A stretch of 64,000 nt of DNA from Clarkia xantiana subsp. parviflora (taxonomy: Eukaryota; Streptophyta; Magnoliopsida; Myrtales; Onagraceae), in the NCBI GenBank assembly GCA_036873135.1, contig JAPTYO010000007.1, positions 11,204,763 to 11,268,762 on the forward strand, given 5' to 3'. Positions 49,363 to 62,300 of the stretch are shown here, one piece after another. The notes beneath the pieces were generated by a model that was not told the origin of the DNA, made no database searches, and was given only the letters and a program-made list of their open reading frames with translations. How positions within the stretch are numbered: the first letter of the stretch is position 1; every line of letters begins with the position of its first letter. The position numbers and the translations under genes were made by a program.

Positions 49363-50716
49363 ATATAATGGCGGAATGAGGAAGCGATGGGGTCACATAA
49401 GTTGTTTGATAGTCTTCAACGCAATCAAAGGCACCCCACTTCAACATATCCGTAAAAAATAACATAAAATTTAATCTAGATAGCGCATTGTCCTCCTACT
49501 AAACTTGGACTAGCAAACTAACCAAAACAAATTTAGGGTTAGCAAACCGGCTGACTAAGAAAACTTCGGATAATCAAGTAAAAAAAAAAAAACTATCAGC
49601 CGTGTAACCGGTGAAACACGAAGTAGCATATTGATAATTAACCTTTCCGCTAAGCTTACCTAATCTATATAATAGATATATGTGAATGGTGCGGAAGAGT
49701 AGCAAAGTGAGGTAGTGGTAATGATTATTATTTATAAATAAATAAATGAGGGGTGATGATGGTAACGTCGTCACCTTTTTGTTGTAAATGAAAATGAAAA
49801 TTCAATGATTAATAATATCTCAATTTAATCAAGGAGAGATAAAGAGTCGACGAGGGTCCACTCCACTCCACAGCAAGAGTGCGCAGCCACAGCCGCCATT
49901 TCCTCTTCCACTTCTCCTGCTTTTCCTTTCCATTTCTCATGTCATTAAATAGTGTTATAATTCATAATGAGTCTTTTAATATGGTTAATAATTAGTAAGT
50001 AGGCAGTAAATTACAGACTTTATATTTTAATTAAATTAGAGAGAGAAAATTACGGGAGAGTGATAGGGACATAGGAAAAGCAACGGAATCCAACAAAAGA
50101 ATAGAAGAAGAAGAAGAGTGATCAGTATGTAGCGGGGGGGAAATATTTAACCTGTGAATTGCCCTAAAGTTAGTGGTATTTAAGGCCACCACTTTTGTGA
50201 ATAACTACTACTCCCATTCCATTCCTTTCCTTTCCTTTATAATCCTTGGCTTCTCTCATCCACCCAGCTAGCTTAGCCTTCCAAAAGAATCCCAACTTTA
50301 TTTCTTCTTTTTCTATACTCTATATACTCTACTGGGATTAGTTATCATCATCATCATCATCATCATCAATCACGTGAGAGAGGTAGGCTTCTCTAGTCTC
50401 GAGGCTATAGTTTTAGTCCCCACTTCCTTCTTCCTTTTACAACAACACAGTCTCTTCATATCCCTTCTTGCTCTGTTCAGCCAAGCCGTGCCTATATATA
50501 TATATATATTATCTCAATCAAATAATCATTCAACACTCACTAAGCAGCTTCGCTTCTGGGGATAACCATATACATACGTACCAATATCTATCTATATTGT
50601 TGAACAGAACAAGTTCAACTTCTTCTTCTTCTTCTTCCTGGCCTGTTATAATAATAAGGAGGAATATATATTAGTGGTAGTTGGGTGGTTGGTTTTACGT
50701 GAGCTAGCTAGCGAAC
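49363..50716 (+). promoter_or_regulatory. Upstream region and 5' UTR of the HLS1-like gene
   Basis: Non-coding. The final about 500 bp are pyrimidine-rich with a (TCA)n microsatellite (about 50346-50370), a (TA)n run (50495-50508) and a (TTC)n run (50620-50636), in keeping with a plant promoter and leader. The transcription start was not determined. Confidence 0.4.
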
Positions 50717-52469
50717 ATGACGGTGGAGGTGGTGGTGGTGGTGAGGGAGTACGACCCAGAAAGAGACAGAGACAAGGCCGAGGATTTGGAGAGGAGCTGT
50801 GAGGTGGGTCCCACCGGTAAACTATCCATATACACCGATCTCTTGGGCGACCCTATTTGCAGGGTCCGCAACTCCCCTGCTTTCCTCATGCTGGTAACTA
50901 CTATCTCTATATTCATTATCCTCCATCTTTATGTAAATAATTAGTAGTAATCATAATAATTCATTTGATCTAGCTATAATCTCAATCATTTTGATTAAGC
51001 CCGCCGCCCTCCACTAATAATTATTATTTACAAAAGTGGAAGTGTTTTGTCCGAATGTGTTGTTGGTTCGGATAGATGATAGATATCTGATGGGATGGTT
51101 TTCAGATTCAGTGTAATTAAGCGTAGTTTTGTTGTTGTGGTCCTCATCCTCCTCCACTTTCACTTGATCAGGTTGCAGAGATAATAGGGGGGTGTGATGG
51201 TGAAAAAGAGATGGTTGGGCTTATTCGTGGCTGCATCAAGACCGTTACATGTGGAACCAAACTCCCCAGAAAATCCAACCCACCCAAGCCTCTTCCTATC
51301 TACACAAAGCTTGCTTATATCCTAGGCCTCAGAGTCTCTACCTCTCACCGGTACAATTACTACTAATCATTATTATTATTATTCATGCCTAAACTGTACT
51401 TTACTGCTTCCTTCCATAATCTTTGCCATAAATGCCCCACGCCACTCAAACAAAGTTCATTCCTTTCTCCAATTATTGCCCCATTAATTACAAATACATA
51501 CGTCTCTCTTCATAGTATTTATTATTACTGCTATGTTTATCATTTTTATTAAAATAAATAATAATAATATAGAACGTCCTTCTTCTTGTAATTTGGCGAT
51601 GCAGACGGTTGGGAATCGCTTCCAAGTTAGTGGAAAGTATGGAGGAGTGGTTCAGAGAAAGCGGCGCCGAGTACTCTTACATGGCCACCGAGAACGACAA
51701 CACCGCCTCCCTCAACCTCTTCACCGGAAAGTGCGGCTACTCCAAGTTCCGAACCCCTTCCATCCTCGTCAACCCTGTCTACGCCCACCGCGCCACCGTC
51801 TCCCCCCGAGTCGACATCCTCCGACTCGGCCCCCACGACGCCGAGTTACTCTATCGCCTCAGGCTCTCCACGACGGAGTTCTTCCCTCGCGACATTGACT
51901 CCGTCCTCAACAACAAGCTCAACCTCGGCACTTTCCTCGCTGTGCCACGTGGAACCTGCAGTCTCGACACCTGGACGGGTTCCGCCGACTTCCTGGCCAA
52001 CTCGCCGGAGTCGTGGGCCGTGCTCAGCGTTTGGAACCTGAAGGACGTATACCGGTTGGAAGTACGGGGGGCGTCTATGATGCGCCGCACGCTCTGCAAA
52101 ACGACGCGTATAGTGGACAGAGCTCTGCCGTTTTTGAAGCTGCCGTCCGTGCCTAACTTCTTCCGGCCGTTCGGGGCCCACTTTTTGTACGGACTGGGAG
52201 GGGAGGGTCCCTTGGCAACGACCATGATGCGGGGGCTGTGCGCTCACGCGCATAACCTGGCGAGGGAGCACGGCTGCAGTGTGGTGGCGACGGAGGTTGC
52301 TGGGAGCGACCCGCTCCGGTCCGGCGTTCCGTACTGGAAGAGGATATCGTGCGATGAGGATGTGTGGTGTATCAAGCGACTGGGGGAAGACTACAGCGAC
52401 GGAGCTGTCGGTGACTGGACTAAGTCACCGCCTGGGATGTCCATTTTTGTTGACCCTAGAGAAGTCTGA
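50717..52469 (+). CDS. HLS1: HOOKLESS1-like GNAT-domain protein (HLS1)
   Basis: Putative N-acetyltransferase; in Arabidopsis HLS1 integrates ethylene, auxin and light signals in apical hook formation and acts in the nucleus. Three exons, 50717-50893, 51172-51350 and 51605-52469, in phase, give 406 residues (Arabidopsis HLS1 about 403). The N-terminal GNAT domain shows LGLRVSTSHRRLGIASKLV, with the acetyl-CoA-binding RRLGIA at about 119-124, then EYSYMATENDNTASLNLFTG. The C-terminal HLS1-specific region includes TEFFPRDIDSVLNNKL, ESWAVLSVWN, LPFLKLPS and GDWTKSPPGMSIFVDPRE, all highly conserved. A Val run after the first residues (MTVEVVVVVREYDP) slightly lengthens the start. The large third exon is notably GC-rich against its surroundings. 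No defects seen. Confidence 0.95.
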
Positions 52470-54705
52470 AAAATTCGAAATAAAATAAAACATAGAAACT
52501 AGAATGCAACTGTAGATGAAACTGAATGGAAGAATCTCAAATAATTATTAGTAGAAAGTAAGTGAGTGTGAAACAGCACGGAGACAAAATCAGAACCCTT
52601 TGGGTTTTTGTATTTGTATTATTATTATTATTATAATCAAAATCATTTTCCTTGTTTCTTTCTTATCTACGTATACTTTTTGTTTGTATATATAATAAAT
52701 ATAAATACATAATAATTATATAACAAGTTTTTTTTTTTGGATTTGTCATGTTCTTGTCGGTAATGGTACGAATAAGCTTCGAATTTTTTTAAATAAATAG
52801 TTTGTATACCTCTATTATTTGATAGGCGATCGTTAAAATAAATATGGAATATCCGCATATTTTAAGTGATAATATTATATATGTATCTGCTACCTACAAT
52901 ATAGTAGTATCCTCAATTAATTCCTTATTGTTAGTCTTTTTTAGGCCAAACTCATTTCTCTCTAGTTTAGCTTCGAAGGCTCCACGAACTAATAACTTGA
53001 AGTAGTCCATGGGTTTGAGCTGGGGTGTGGGGGCAAGTCGACCACTTTTAGGGGATTCTTGCTGCCTATTCTGAGAGTGAGATCCGTTATCCTTTGGAAT
53101 AGTGTGGCTCGAAGTTTATAAAATATGACAAATAAATAATTTGGTGGGGGTATTATATTATGTGTGGTTGTTTAATTGTCTTATTTTAGTACATGTACAT
53201 ATAACACTAAGGCCTACCAAGCGCTCTGCGCAAAGTATTATAATATATATCTTAATTTTATATACAGTCTCCGCAATTCGCGCGGGTCATTTAGTACGTT
53301 TATTTATAAGCAATTTTTGAATAAATCGGCAGCATTAGTGACCGAAAAAAACTAAATGATGATTTTATGATGGTAAATATATTACAGAAAGAAGAAAATT
53401 TGCTTGCATTATATAAAAACAGGTGTTTCAGATAAAACCTTAAGGTAGGAGACCACTCCAGTGCAACTATAGCTGCCAAAGTTTTTTACAAAAATTATCC
53501 ATACGTGTAGCGTCAATATCTTCAAGGTTTTCAGAAGGTACTAAGTTCAAATAACATGATCATCTGATATAAAACTACACAGAAATAGAGTTAGAGTGAT
53601 GAATTTATCTGAATATAACTTATATTATGAACCGATAATATTTTGACGAATATGCCAAGACAACACTGTTAATCAAGGAACATGGAGCTGATGGGATTAC
53701 AAAAATTGTAAAATTTCATCTACTAGCAATAAAAATCTCAATGTTAACAGTATTATGTCAAATACATATGCAACTTCCCTATAAGATCAAACGAATACAT
53801 AAATTACTAAATGAAATTTAAAAGATACACATTTAAAAACAAGAAGCATTTTCCAACTTCCACTGCAATTGAACTTCCATAATCACCATTTCAAATCAAT
53901 TATTTCAAAGAATATAAACTACTCAAATCTAAATTATCACCAAAATCAGAATCATGAATATGACAAAGTTAATTAAAGGGCACAAATCATCATAGAATAT
54001 ATATATATATATATAGAGGGTTTAGTCAATTTCGGCCCCATCCCTCAAGATGCGACCCACATGTTCCATCCCTGTTTCATTTATCCCGCGGAATTAGAAT
54101 TATAAAATAAGTATGTGCCGGTCACATGAGGTCATTTGATGTATGAATGAGTCGCCAATAAATTAAAAGAATTGCAACAAAATATTTTCAATTTGAACTC
54201 CATAGAATTTTAACAATGTCTTTCTAAGAGTTGAAACCTAAGACATGCCGTGGAAAAAAAAACCTTAAAAAGACAATTATGATGCCAATGTAGGGTGCAA
54301 AATCTGGTTGGGCTTAATCATTATTGGACTATTATATACACTCCATCTATTGGGTAATTTTGGGCCCAAGTAAAACAAAGCTTCCGTTTGGTCTCCATAG
54401 ATTTGAAACACGGGCCGTCTTAACATTGTCGTCCGGGCTTTGGAAATCCTAGACCAGATCCAGGTCCAACAACTTTGGGCAGCCATGACTTATAATGATA
54501 CTGGGCGGGCTAGAAGATTGAAAGGGCCCAATACATTGGCAGAAAAACCTTCACAAGAAATTAAGTTACATCTATAATCTTGTTTTCTTGTTTCATGTTT
54601 AGATTGTACTACTTGTTCCTTTGACCTTTGTATTTGCTTAATTATTTAATGGAATACTCTTCTTAGCCAAAAGAAAAACAAATTAAGAGTGACCTTTGAG
54701 AGGAT

Positions 54706-54745
<40 letters not shown>

Positions 54746-54926
54746 AAGGTACCAATTCGTATTACAGTATCTTTATTATTAGTAACAAAAAGAATTGAAC
54801 AAATCCATGCCAGTTGCTCATTCATAGACAGACATTTTTTCCCAAAAAAAAAAAAAACTCAGAAGTGAAGCTTCGGAAAATTTATTGAAGCGAGTTGGTT
54901 GTTTTGTTGGGGTGGGGTGTGATTAA
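52470..54926. other. Intergenic between convergent HLS1 and peroxidase genes
   Basis: AT-rich. Includes the HLS1 3' UTR (AATAAAATAAAAC at about 52480), (TTA)n near 52617, and TA microsatellites at 53999-54016 and 54712-54741. Two GC hairpin-like spots (AAGCGCTCTGCGC near 53219 and CAATTCGCGCGGG near 53273) may be Helitron debris. No gene seen. Confidence 0.3.
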
Positions 54927-57289
54927 TTAGTTGAAAACACCACAGTCGCGGCGGATGTTGCCATTGCGGCTGGTTTTGACGCCGACACGGCCCAACTTGG
55001 TCATTGCGGTGGCGAAGGCTTGTTGGAAGGCGGGGGAGTTGCTAGCCCATGTATTTACAGTGTTTTTGGAGCGTCCATCGGTGAAGAGAACCTGGTCCGA
55101 CGTAAAAAGACCCTTTCCTTGCTGGAGATTCTTGAAGTAGGCGTTGTCGAAGGCTCGCGGGGTTGTAGGGTCCATGTTAATGGCGATCCTGGGGTCCACA
55201 TTCTTAGGGCACATTCCTTGTAGGTCCGTAGCATATTGCTTGTTTAGGGTGGGGTCAACTGGGTGCGTCTTGTTGAAGTTATAAATCCTGTTTGAGAACT
55301 TGTCGCAGTGGGAGAATCCAAGCGTGTGTGCCGCTGTGATTATATCACCAATCAATAATTAATATCAACTCATATATATAATCACCATCAATAATAAATA
55401 AATAATACATTCATTGCTTGCCCAATGCCACGCCTGCATGTGTAAGTGTCATGTCAACCTTTTGACAAAGTTATGCTACCCATGAATAAAGGCTATCTAC
55501 TGATTGGGGTTTATTCCCACGCGAATAAACCATTTTTTACATTATTATTATTGAAGAAGTATATATAAACTTTTTTAATTCCTGTTGGTCTAGGATAACC
55601 GTAAAATTATTCCCCAATCATCTCATACCAAACATTATTATAAATTATGAAAGACTAAAGTACACGAAACTCTTGGCCAAAAAAAAAGTACACGAAACTA
55701 TTATATATATATAATAGTCAGAGGACATGTGTGGACACGTATATATGCATGCATATACAGGCACATGAATGAAGCTATCTAGCTAGTTAGGTAATATTAT
55801 TTATATCGAGCAGAGCACATGCATTTACATATATATGTATAAATAAAACTGTGGTTAGGTACGTACTGCAGCAATTAGATTAGATTAATAAGATGTCCTT
55901 TTAATTTAGTAGACTTTTTCTTTTCAAGTTCGATCCAAGCACAAGCAATTAAACGCGTAGCGTAGAGGATCTTTGTCCCCTTCTTCCTTGAAATGAATAG
56001 TCATCTCTCATCTCCTTATATATATATATAAAACAATTGGTTTAAGTTAACACATTCAAAGGTTTGAAGTTTGATTGGTCCGATACCATATGATGTTATA
56101 ATAATTATTTAGAATAGTTTTTACAATTCGGACCGGTTACATTATTATTAATTTAAATGAGACTTCTCTTTTTATTACTAATAAATATATAGATGTATCT
56201 GGAATTGTAAGTATTATATTGATGATAGGGAAATGTTATTGGTGTTGTTTTTGGACTTTGTATATTGTCTGATTTATAATTATGAAAATTATCTATCTTA
56301 GCTAGCCAGTTATGAGCATATAACAAAATAAAGATACGTAGCCCTAACAAAATATGGTAGTTTTGGTACCTGATAGGGCAATCATGTCTGTTTGGGTGAG
56401 ACCGTTAGCAGCAAACAATGCATTGAGCTGGTTGAGATTGAAGTTAGGGTGTGGAAGTTTTCCAGTAACACTGGCTGCCGTTGACTTTAACCCATCAAAT
56501 CTTCCCAATTCTACTGGATAATTTGGCCCTCCAGACTGCCATACACAAATTCACCATATATATATTAATTATTTCTTCCTTCTATATATTGATCATCAAT
56601 TAATTATATATAGAGGTAAAATTCATAAGCATGCATGCATATATGAAATATACCAGAAAGACCACATCTCTTGTGGCAAGGGCAAGGATATCAGCACAAG
56701 AAACTTTGTTGCGACATCTGGATACGGCATCAATTGCTGCCTTGGCCTTGATCACGGTGTCAAAACCATCTCCGGCGAGGGACAAGTTGTCTGCATGGTC
56801 CTTCTCCGCCTTGTTGTTAGGCGTCGATGCGATTATTGCCGAAGCATCGCATCCCTGTTAAATTAATTTCCATTAAACCAAAACCAAAGTTAAGTAGGTG
56901 TAGGGTACATATATATATATATATATGAGTTTGACTAAAACGAAGTCGGATTTATTTCAACTTGATTACTCAATCATGCCCATTGAAATAAGACTTTTTA
57001 TCTCATCTGAAATATGATTCATTCTCTATCATGATTTAATAGATGATAAATCGAGTTGACTACGCACCTCGACAAAGCAGTCGTGGAAGAAGAGACGAAG
57101 GGTTGCAGGGATGGTAACAAATGTCTGTTTGATCTTGTCACGGACAACGTTTCTGACGATAGTCTCGACATTGGGGCAGACATTGGCGTAGAAGTTCTGC
57201 TTGAGCTGCGCAGAAACCGAGTCTGCAAATAGGAGAAGGCAGATTGACAATACTACAACAACCAAACGATGACCTGCTGCTGCAGCCAT
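54927..57289 (-). CDS. Class III (secretory) peroxidase, PRX16/PRX45-like
   Basis: Haem peroxidase of the apoplast (EC 1.11.1.7) that oxidises phenolics with H2O2 in wall cross-linking, lignification or ROS control. Four exons on the minus strand: 57289-57068, 56854-56654, 56535-56370 and 55333-54927, the classic three-intron layout, giving 331 residues. Residues 1-27 form a signal peptide (cleavage after VSA, before QLKQNFY). RLFFHDCF carries distal Arg65, Phe68 and His69, GCDAS follows, and ALSAAHTLG holds the proximal His199. The Cys residues of the four conserved disulfides are apparent. [28 protein letters not shown] and the RRDC-VFN end resemble Arabidopsis PER16/PER45. The usual SGAHT is SAAHT here, a mild change next to the haem ligand. 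Complete, no breaks. Confidence 0.95.
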
Positions 57290-57420
57290 GGATATATAAT
57301 GCCTATCTAGCTTTCTTTAAGTCAAATCCAGAAATTAAAGATAAACTCGATCGATCGACTTATAGGTTGTCAATGGAGAGGATAGCTATCTAGTAACGTA
57401 TATATAAGCTAAGCTAGGAC
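57290..57420 (-). promoter_or_regulatory. Putative core promoter of the peroxidase gene
   Basis: TATATATA on the minus strand at about 57398-57406, roughly 110 bp upstream of the ATG, is a reasonable TATA box. Confidence 0.4.
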
Positions 57421-59385
57421 GAACAAAATTTTGAAAGAGTGGAGGAGTTGATATGTATGAGAACTAGTCTTAGTCGAATCTTCCTTATTATTATTGTTTT
57501 TTTATTATGAGCAAGCGGGCATTATTTTATTATTTGGGTGGGGTTTGAAGGAGGCCATGATTTTTGGCTATGTCAAATAGCCGCCTTTATAAACTAACTA
57601 CTCCCAATATTCCTTCAACTCTATACCGTGTGACACTACTTTTTGTGTGTCTGCATATCTCAATAAACATGGCCGATGAGAAAAGATATATATAATAATT
57701 AATTATTGTGGATAATAATTTCCATATGTGCTACTCAACTTAGGAGTTTCGTACATATTTCTTTTTAAAGTAAGGATTGATGTACCATTTATTTATTTTT
57801 ATTACAAATGAAAGATAACTACTTGATTGTGATCTTAAGTATAGGATCAATATCTAAAAAAATCTACAGAGTATCAAATTTTCAAGTCATACATGCAAAG
57901 TTCTGAAAATTATGCAAAGTATAGGGAATTTATTTTATGTTTATGTGACTTTTATTTCATATTCCACCTACTCATATGTATATTTATATTTATTTTCTTA
58001 TCAATGATTTATATTTTGCTTGAGATTCTTTTAGATAAAATATTATATTAATAATATTGTTGCATTTGCACGCAAATTTATGTTTTTAAATTAATATATT
58101 AGAAAAATATATACATATGTGAATTTATAGTAAGTAATATATATATCGTATAATGTTTCTTTCTGAAGGTCTTTAGATCTGCTCACTTAAAAAATATTTT
58201 GTAAATCAATTATGACTATTTAATTACGATGTTCAAGAATAATAATATTATAGTAGATTAAATGAAAAAAATATCTATAGACATTAAAATGTAATAATAT
58301 TATATTATTGGGTGGATTTTTCTAGTGTGTTTTAAAGTTAAGAATTGTTGGTTGTCCCACGTGGTACAAAACTACACAAAATTAGAGTGCATAAGCTGTA
58401 AAATTGATTTTTAAAATCCAGAATCATTCGTCATGTATGGTTATTTGTTTTCATCATCTATACACTCACCATTCACTCTTAATATCCATTTTATTAGCAA
58501 ATTGACCAAATTAAGTTTTACATCCTAATATAAAAAAATAAAAAATAAAAAACTATTTTGCTATCAAAGTTATTAACTGTGCACCACTATCAAAGTTATT
58601 TACAATTGCAACGACATTAGCTTCAATTGCACTAAAATTTAGAGGATAGACGATTTTTTTAAAGAAAACTGAAACATAAGAAACTATTAAAATAATTAGA
58701 ATATTAAATATAAAATATTAAGAAAAAAAATATAATTAAAAAATTAAATTTTGAATTTTACATTACTACATTAAAAAAATCCACTAATTACAAATAATAA
58801 TCATTTTTTAATAACTATTTTATTATTTTTTATTCTCTAATCTTTCCTATTCCTATTCAATTTATCAAATAGGTCATTAAATCTTTCGGCGACACTGAAA
58901 TAAAAGGAGAGCACCAAATGAAAATTATACTTTGGATTTTTTTTTATTTTTTTTGGCCACGCATACGTAGATTATATTAAGAAAACCCAAAACGATGTAG
59001 GAGTTCTGAGGTGCAGTCCTAGTTGCAAGCAATATCGTCGCAACTTCATGTCATCAGAAAAGCTCTTATATATCAAAACAAGTAATTAAATAAACAACGA
59101 CTTTTCTTAGGAACCAATTTCGACAAGTCAGTTAAGCTAACTTCTAACATCAAACATCTCAGGAACAAATGGCTTATTCATCAATCAACCAATAAAAACA
59201 ACATATATTTACAAAACCCAAGTGTAAAAGATGATACATCAAAAGTGAAAACCACAACCGCTACCCAATCCTTATAAATACACATGCCCTAGACTAGAAA
59301 TTTTACCATCATGACCCAATCATATATATATACTTACATAACCACAAAACTGAGCATTCATTATATATATACCATATATAATTCA
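57421..59385. other. Intergenic: peroxidase upstream region and NPH3-gene 3' region
   Basis: Very AT-rich. No ORF or element boundary recognised. The part next to 59385 is probably the 3' UTR of the BTB/NPH3 gene. Confidence 0.3.
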
Positions 59386-62300
59386 TCAAGATATGGAATG
59401 CCGGCGATCCTTAGGCGCTTTGGTCCGTGCTTTGGCACCAGTGGGCAAAACTCCGAACGGGTTAATTCGACCGAGCTTCTTCGACACCGAGTTTATGAAC
59501 GACTTCCGAGGCAGTGGTGGCTTATCTGCGAATGTCGTTGTACCCGTGCTTTGAACCGGGCTACTAACGGCGGACTTGTTAGTTGTGGACGATGATCTCT
59601 CCATCTCCCTAATCTTCATTTTCAGCTTCACCAGCTCGATCTTGAGATCCGCGTTCTCTCTCTTGAGGGAGGTAAGCTCGGGGTTGATATCGGCGGGCCT
59701 TGTCGGATTGGTCTTTGAGGGAATAATGATGGGTTGAGATTGTGTATTAAGAGAAAGAGAGCCATCCATGACCTCGCGGATGCGCTGTTGCTCGTAGTAG
59801 AGGACTTGTACGACGGTTTGGACGGGGAGGCGGTCGTTCTGGGCGGCGTGTGCACAAGCTTCCCTTGATAGTTTCTGGCAATCCATTAGGCTGCACACTT
59901 TCTTCCTCTCCATGTCACTAAGCACTGGATGAGCCTGTCATGGGTATTTAACCAAACAATATTAATGACTAATATAACATGTCCAAAAAAAGTTATTAGG
60001 ACTGAATGCAACATTAATTGAAAATGCAATTAATTAATTTTTGTTGATATTTGAAAATGATTAAGAACCTAATCACATTCTAAGTTTACATTAAGTTATT
60101 TTAGGTGTCACATATGTAAACAGTTGCGAATAGGTGTCACACATTTTGTTTTCGTTGCTAATAGGTATCTCAAGTATAATTTTCGTTATTTTTAATTTTC
60201 CCATCCGTTTTTTTTTTTTTGTTAAATTCGACGGACTTGGACATGGTTTTTCTTCAATTTATGTGTAATTATGCCAATTAAGTTAAATTAAACCTCAATT
60301 TTACAGAAGTTCTTCAATTTCAGTCTATATACACACAAATTGATAAGTTAAAGGGAAGCATAATCGTCATTTTGTTATTTTCTCTTCTTTAGGTTTGAAT
60401 TTTATGGAGTATTGGACCGAAATCCTTAAAATTTAACAGAAAAAACGGACGGGAATTTTTTTTTTTAAAAAAGAAACATATAACACCTATTAGCAATAAT
60501 TTAAGAGTAAATCTTTAAACAGTGAAATTTTTGGTGAAAAATTCACAGAAAGTTGTCAAGTGACACATGTCAAGTGACACATGTCAAGTAATGATTGTTT
60601 ATAAAGTAGAAAGAAGATGTTGTTATGTATTAACATATGGACTTAGAAGTGTTTTCTATGGAAATTTCATAGTTTTTTCTACATATTTTAGCATCACTCG
60701 TAATTTAAATGTGACACATAAAAGTGACATAGTTTAAAGCTTTAAACTTGAGACTGTGGTTAGATTCTTGAAAATGAAAAAGTTCAATGAACAAATTTTC
60801 AAAACATGTGACATGTGTTGGTGCTGTCTATTAAATGCTAAGTTTTTTTTTTTTTGACGAAGTATTAAATGCTAAGTTGAGGGACCACATTTTGCACACA
60901 AAAAAAAAATCATTATATCCACTTTAGTTAACCTATCTGTTTAGACTTTAGACTTTTAGATTAACACAGTAAGTAAAAAGTGAAGAATGAAAGGTAAACC
61001 TTGAGGTAGATATCTATTGCCCGGTACATTCCATCTTCAGTGACCTTAGCCTGTTCCGGCACAAGTTCGGCGAGACTTATGAAGCGAGCGATGGAGAGGT
61101 TGCGATCAGACGCTATCTCAGTTAGGTAATTCTCCATCAGCTTCCCAACATGCTCCATATCACTCTGGGTCTCGTGGTCGATGAAGTTAGTCATGATTCG
61201 CTGGACGGTGTCCACATCGTATAAGGTGTCCCCTGTGAAGGAGTAAGAGGGGATGAGAAGATCGTCCAGGACTGCCTGTCCCAGTTGCAATCCCATCCGC
61301 CTCTCCAGGTCAAGTCGACACGCAACCGTTGTCTCCAGGTATATGGCCGCTCGGAGCAGCATCGACAAGAAGCTCACCGACATGGCGTTTTTCTCCCGTG
61401 GCAGCAGGCTCACTACCGTCTCTAACACCACCCTTTTCTCGTGCTCTACTTCTGCTTCTATTTTCTTTCTTCCCTTCCCAAACACATCCTGCATTTCAGT
61501 CACAACTAGCATTTTATTATAATTAATTTTGAGCACTTGATTTTCCAAGTTTAGAGGATAGTTAGTGACCATATTATAAAGGGATAAAATGTTATAATCT
61601 ATACCATTGCAAGGTATGGACTTGTATCACATTGATTGTATGGGCAACCAATGTAGTGTATATAATCCAAATGAGGCCTAGTATGTAATAGATCTATCTG
61701 CTAGGTCTGACCATGATCAATTAGACCTAGCTAAGTGCTAGGTCAGTCAAGTCAAGTGGTTCAATTTAAAAACTTTAAAACTAAATTAAATAAAAAAGTT
61801 AGAAATATATTAGAATGATTAAATTGAACAAAATCTAAAGTATATGACAAGTCACGTGACTTCTACTTAACCGACCAAATTAACGGATGCACAAAAGTCT
61901 AAAAATATTACAAAAAAGGCCTCTAAAGACTTAGTTAAATAATAGAACACAAGTTCGAGAAGAAGTTGAGTAAATTAATGTTAAGAGTATATATGACGCA
62001 TATAGTCATGTAATTTGTACCATATTGACAAAAAAATTGAGTTAGTGTGATCTCTTTATAAGAAAACAGTTGCAACGAATCAGTTTAGATTGTTCAACTC
62101 ACCAAGCCTCTAAGAGATTTCTGGGCATAGAGCATTAAAATGGGGCCGATCGCGTACTGCTTGAACCCTCGTGCCATCATTGCGATCAGGACCCTCTGGA
62201 AGATGTCGATCCTCAGGACCGTCAAGTCCTCCGCCCACCATTCCACTATAGTTTTCGGTGGTGCGTCCGAATTTGGCATCGAGAACTGACTCTCCTTGCA

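Noticed and set aside
53210..53300. Helitron-like GC hairpins (AAGCGCTCTGCGC; CAATTCGCGCGGG)
   Set aside because: Neither is followed by a proper CTRR-T end in either orientation, so no element could be bounded.
54277..54486. 69-codon minus-strand ORF downstream of the peroxidase gene
   Set aside because: No domain recognised and no continuation in neighbouring frames.
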